Shown one piece after another: positions 5,652 to 5,766 of a DNA stretch of 5,766 bases (its first letter is position 1; every line of letters starts with the position of its first letter). The notes under the pieces are model-generated. The model saw only the letters and a program-made list of their open reading frames with translations, was not told the origin of the DNA and ran no database searches. A program made the position numbers and the translations under genes. The stretch is from DAOTZU01 sp034433995 (GTDB taxonomy: Bacteria; Chloroflexota; Anaerolineae; UBA1429). The stretch covers positions 1 through 5,766 of the forward strand of contig DAOTZU010000233.1 in assembly GCA_034433995.1 (NCBI GenBank), given 5' to 3'.

Positions 5652-5672
5652 ATCGCTGGAGGTAAAAAGATC

Positions 5673-5766
5673 ATGGTCAAGGAGAACGAGTTAGCTCCGG
5701 ATTTCACCTTGCAATCCGATGAGGGCGAGGCGATCACCCTCTCGTCCTTTCGGGGGAAAAAGGTGG
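5673..5766 (+). CDS. bcp: Peroxiredoxin, Bcp/PrxQ-like, N-terminal part (3' end outside window)
   Basis: The first 31 codons are visible. The protein begins with A-P-D-F-T-L at residues 8-13, then T-L-S-S-F-R-G-K-K-V, the start of the thioredoxin-like fold of AhpC/TSA-family peroxiredoxins. The spacing and the S-F-R-G-K-K sequence best fit the Bcp/PrxQ branch, thiol peroxidases that reduce hydrogen peroxide and organic hydroperoxides using thioredoxin. The peroxidatic cysteine lies beyond the window, so the branch cannot be confirmed; another thioredoxin-fold redox protein is the main alternative. The start is supported by GGAGGT (5658-5663), 9 nt before the ATG. A strong promoter of its own and divergent orientation from the GH1 gene suggest independent, probably high expression. 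Confidence 0.82.
   Translation, partial: MVKENELAPDFTLQSDEGEAITLSSFRGKKV

Noticed and set aside
1..5766. CRISPR array, tRNA, rRNA or known riboswitch
   Set aside because: No regularly spaced repeats, no cloverleaf or rRNA signature and no known riboswitch core were seen on either strand by eye.

Overview
This 5.8-kb window is compact, GC-rich bacterial chromosomal DNA (GC content high by eye, not computed). It holds four complete protein genes and two partial ones at the edges. The strong G/C bias at third codon positions, Shine-Dalgarno sites and canonical sigma70/sigmaA-type promoter hexamers point to a bacterium. The gene mix (cytoplasmic FGly-type sulfatase, ComEC-like metallo-beta-lactamase-fold hydrolase, HOGA-like aldolase, GH1 glycosidase, Bcp-type peroxiredoxin) would fit a Chloroflexota-like lineage. 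That placement is an inference from general resemblance, not a demonstrated assignment.

Layout. Positions 2-298 (+) carry the C-terminal part of a GNAT acetyltransferase. Next are a sulfatase (338-1642, +) and an MBL-fold hydrolase (1656-2981, +), separated by only 13 nt, so these three genes could form one transcription unit. A 239-nt gap (2982-3220) follows. It contains a long imperfect inverted repeat, a candidate promoter overlapping its right arm, an AT-rich patch, and a leader with alternative stems. It leads into a dihydrodipicolinate-synthase-superfamily aldolase (3221-4120, +) that resembles 4-hydroxy-2-oxoglutarate aldolase more than DapA. A 44-nt convergent gap containing a 10-bp GC hairpin separates it from a GH1 beta-glucosidase on the minus strand (4165-5502). 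A 170-nt divergent gap then carries a strong promoter for the start of a peroxiredoxin gene (5673 to the window end, +).

Working together. The sulfatase, the pyruvate-forming aldolase and the GH1 enzyme could all serve catabolism of (sulfated) glycans or sugar acids. No transporter, regulator or sulfatase-maturating enzyme is visible here, and the genes lie on both strands, so a shared pathway is only a hypothesis. The peroxiredoxin is probably an independent oxidative-stress gene. I see no CRISPR array, tRNA, rRNA, transposase or phage gene, and no clear evidence of a new multi-gene system. The least ordinary parts are the 2982-3220 intergenic region and the uncharacterised MBL-fold protein.
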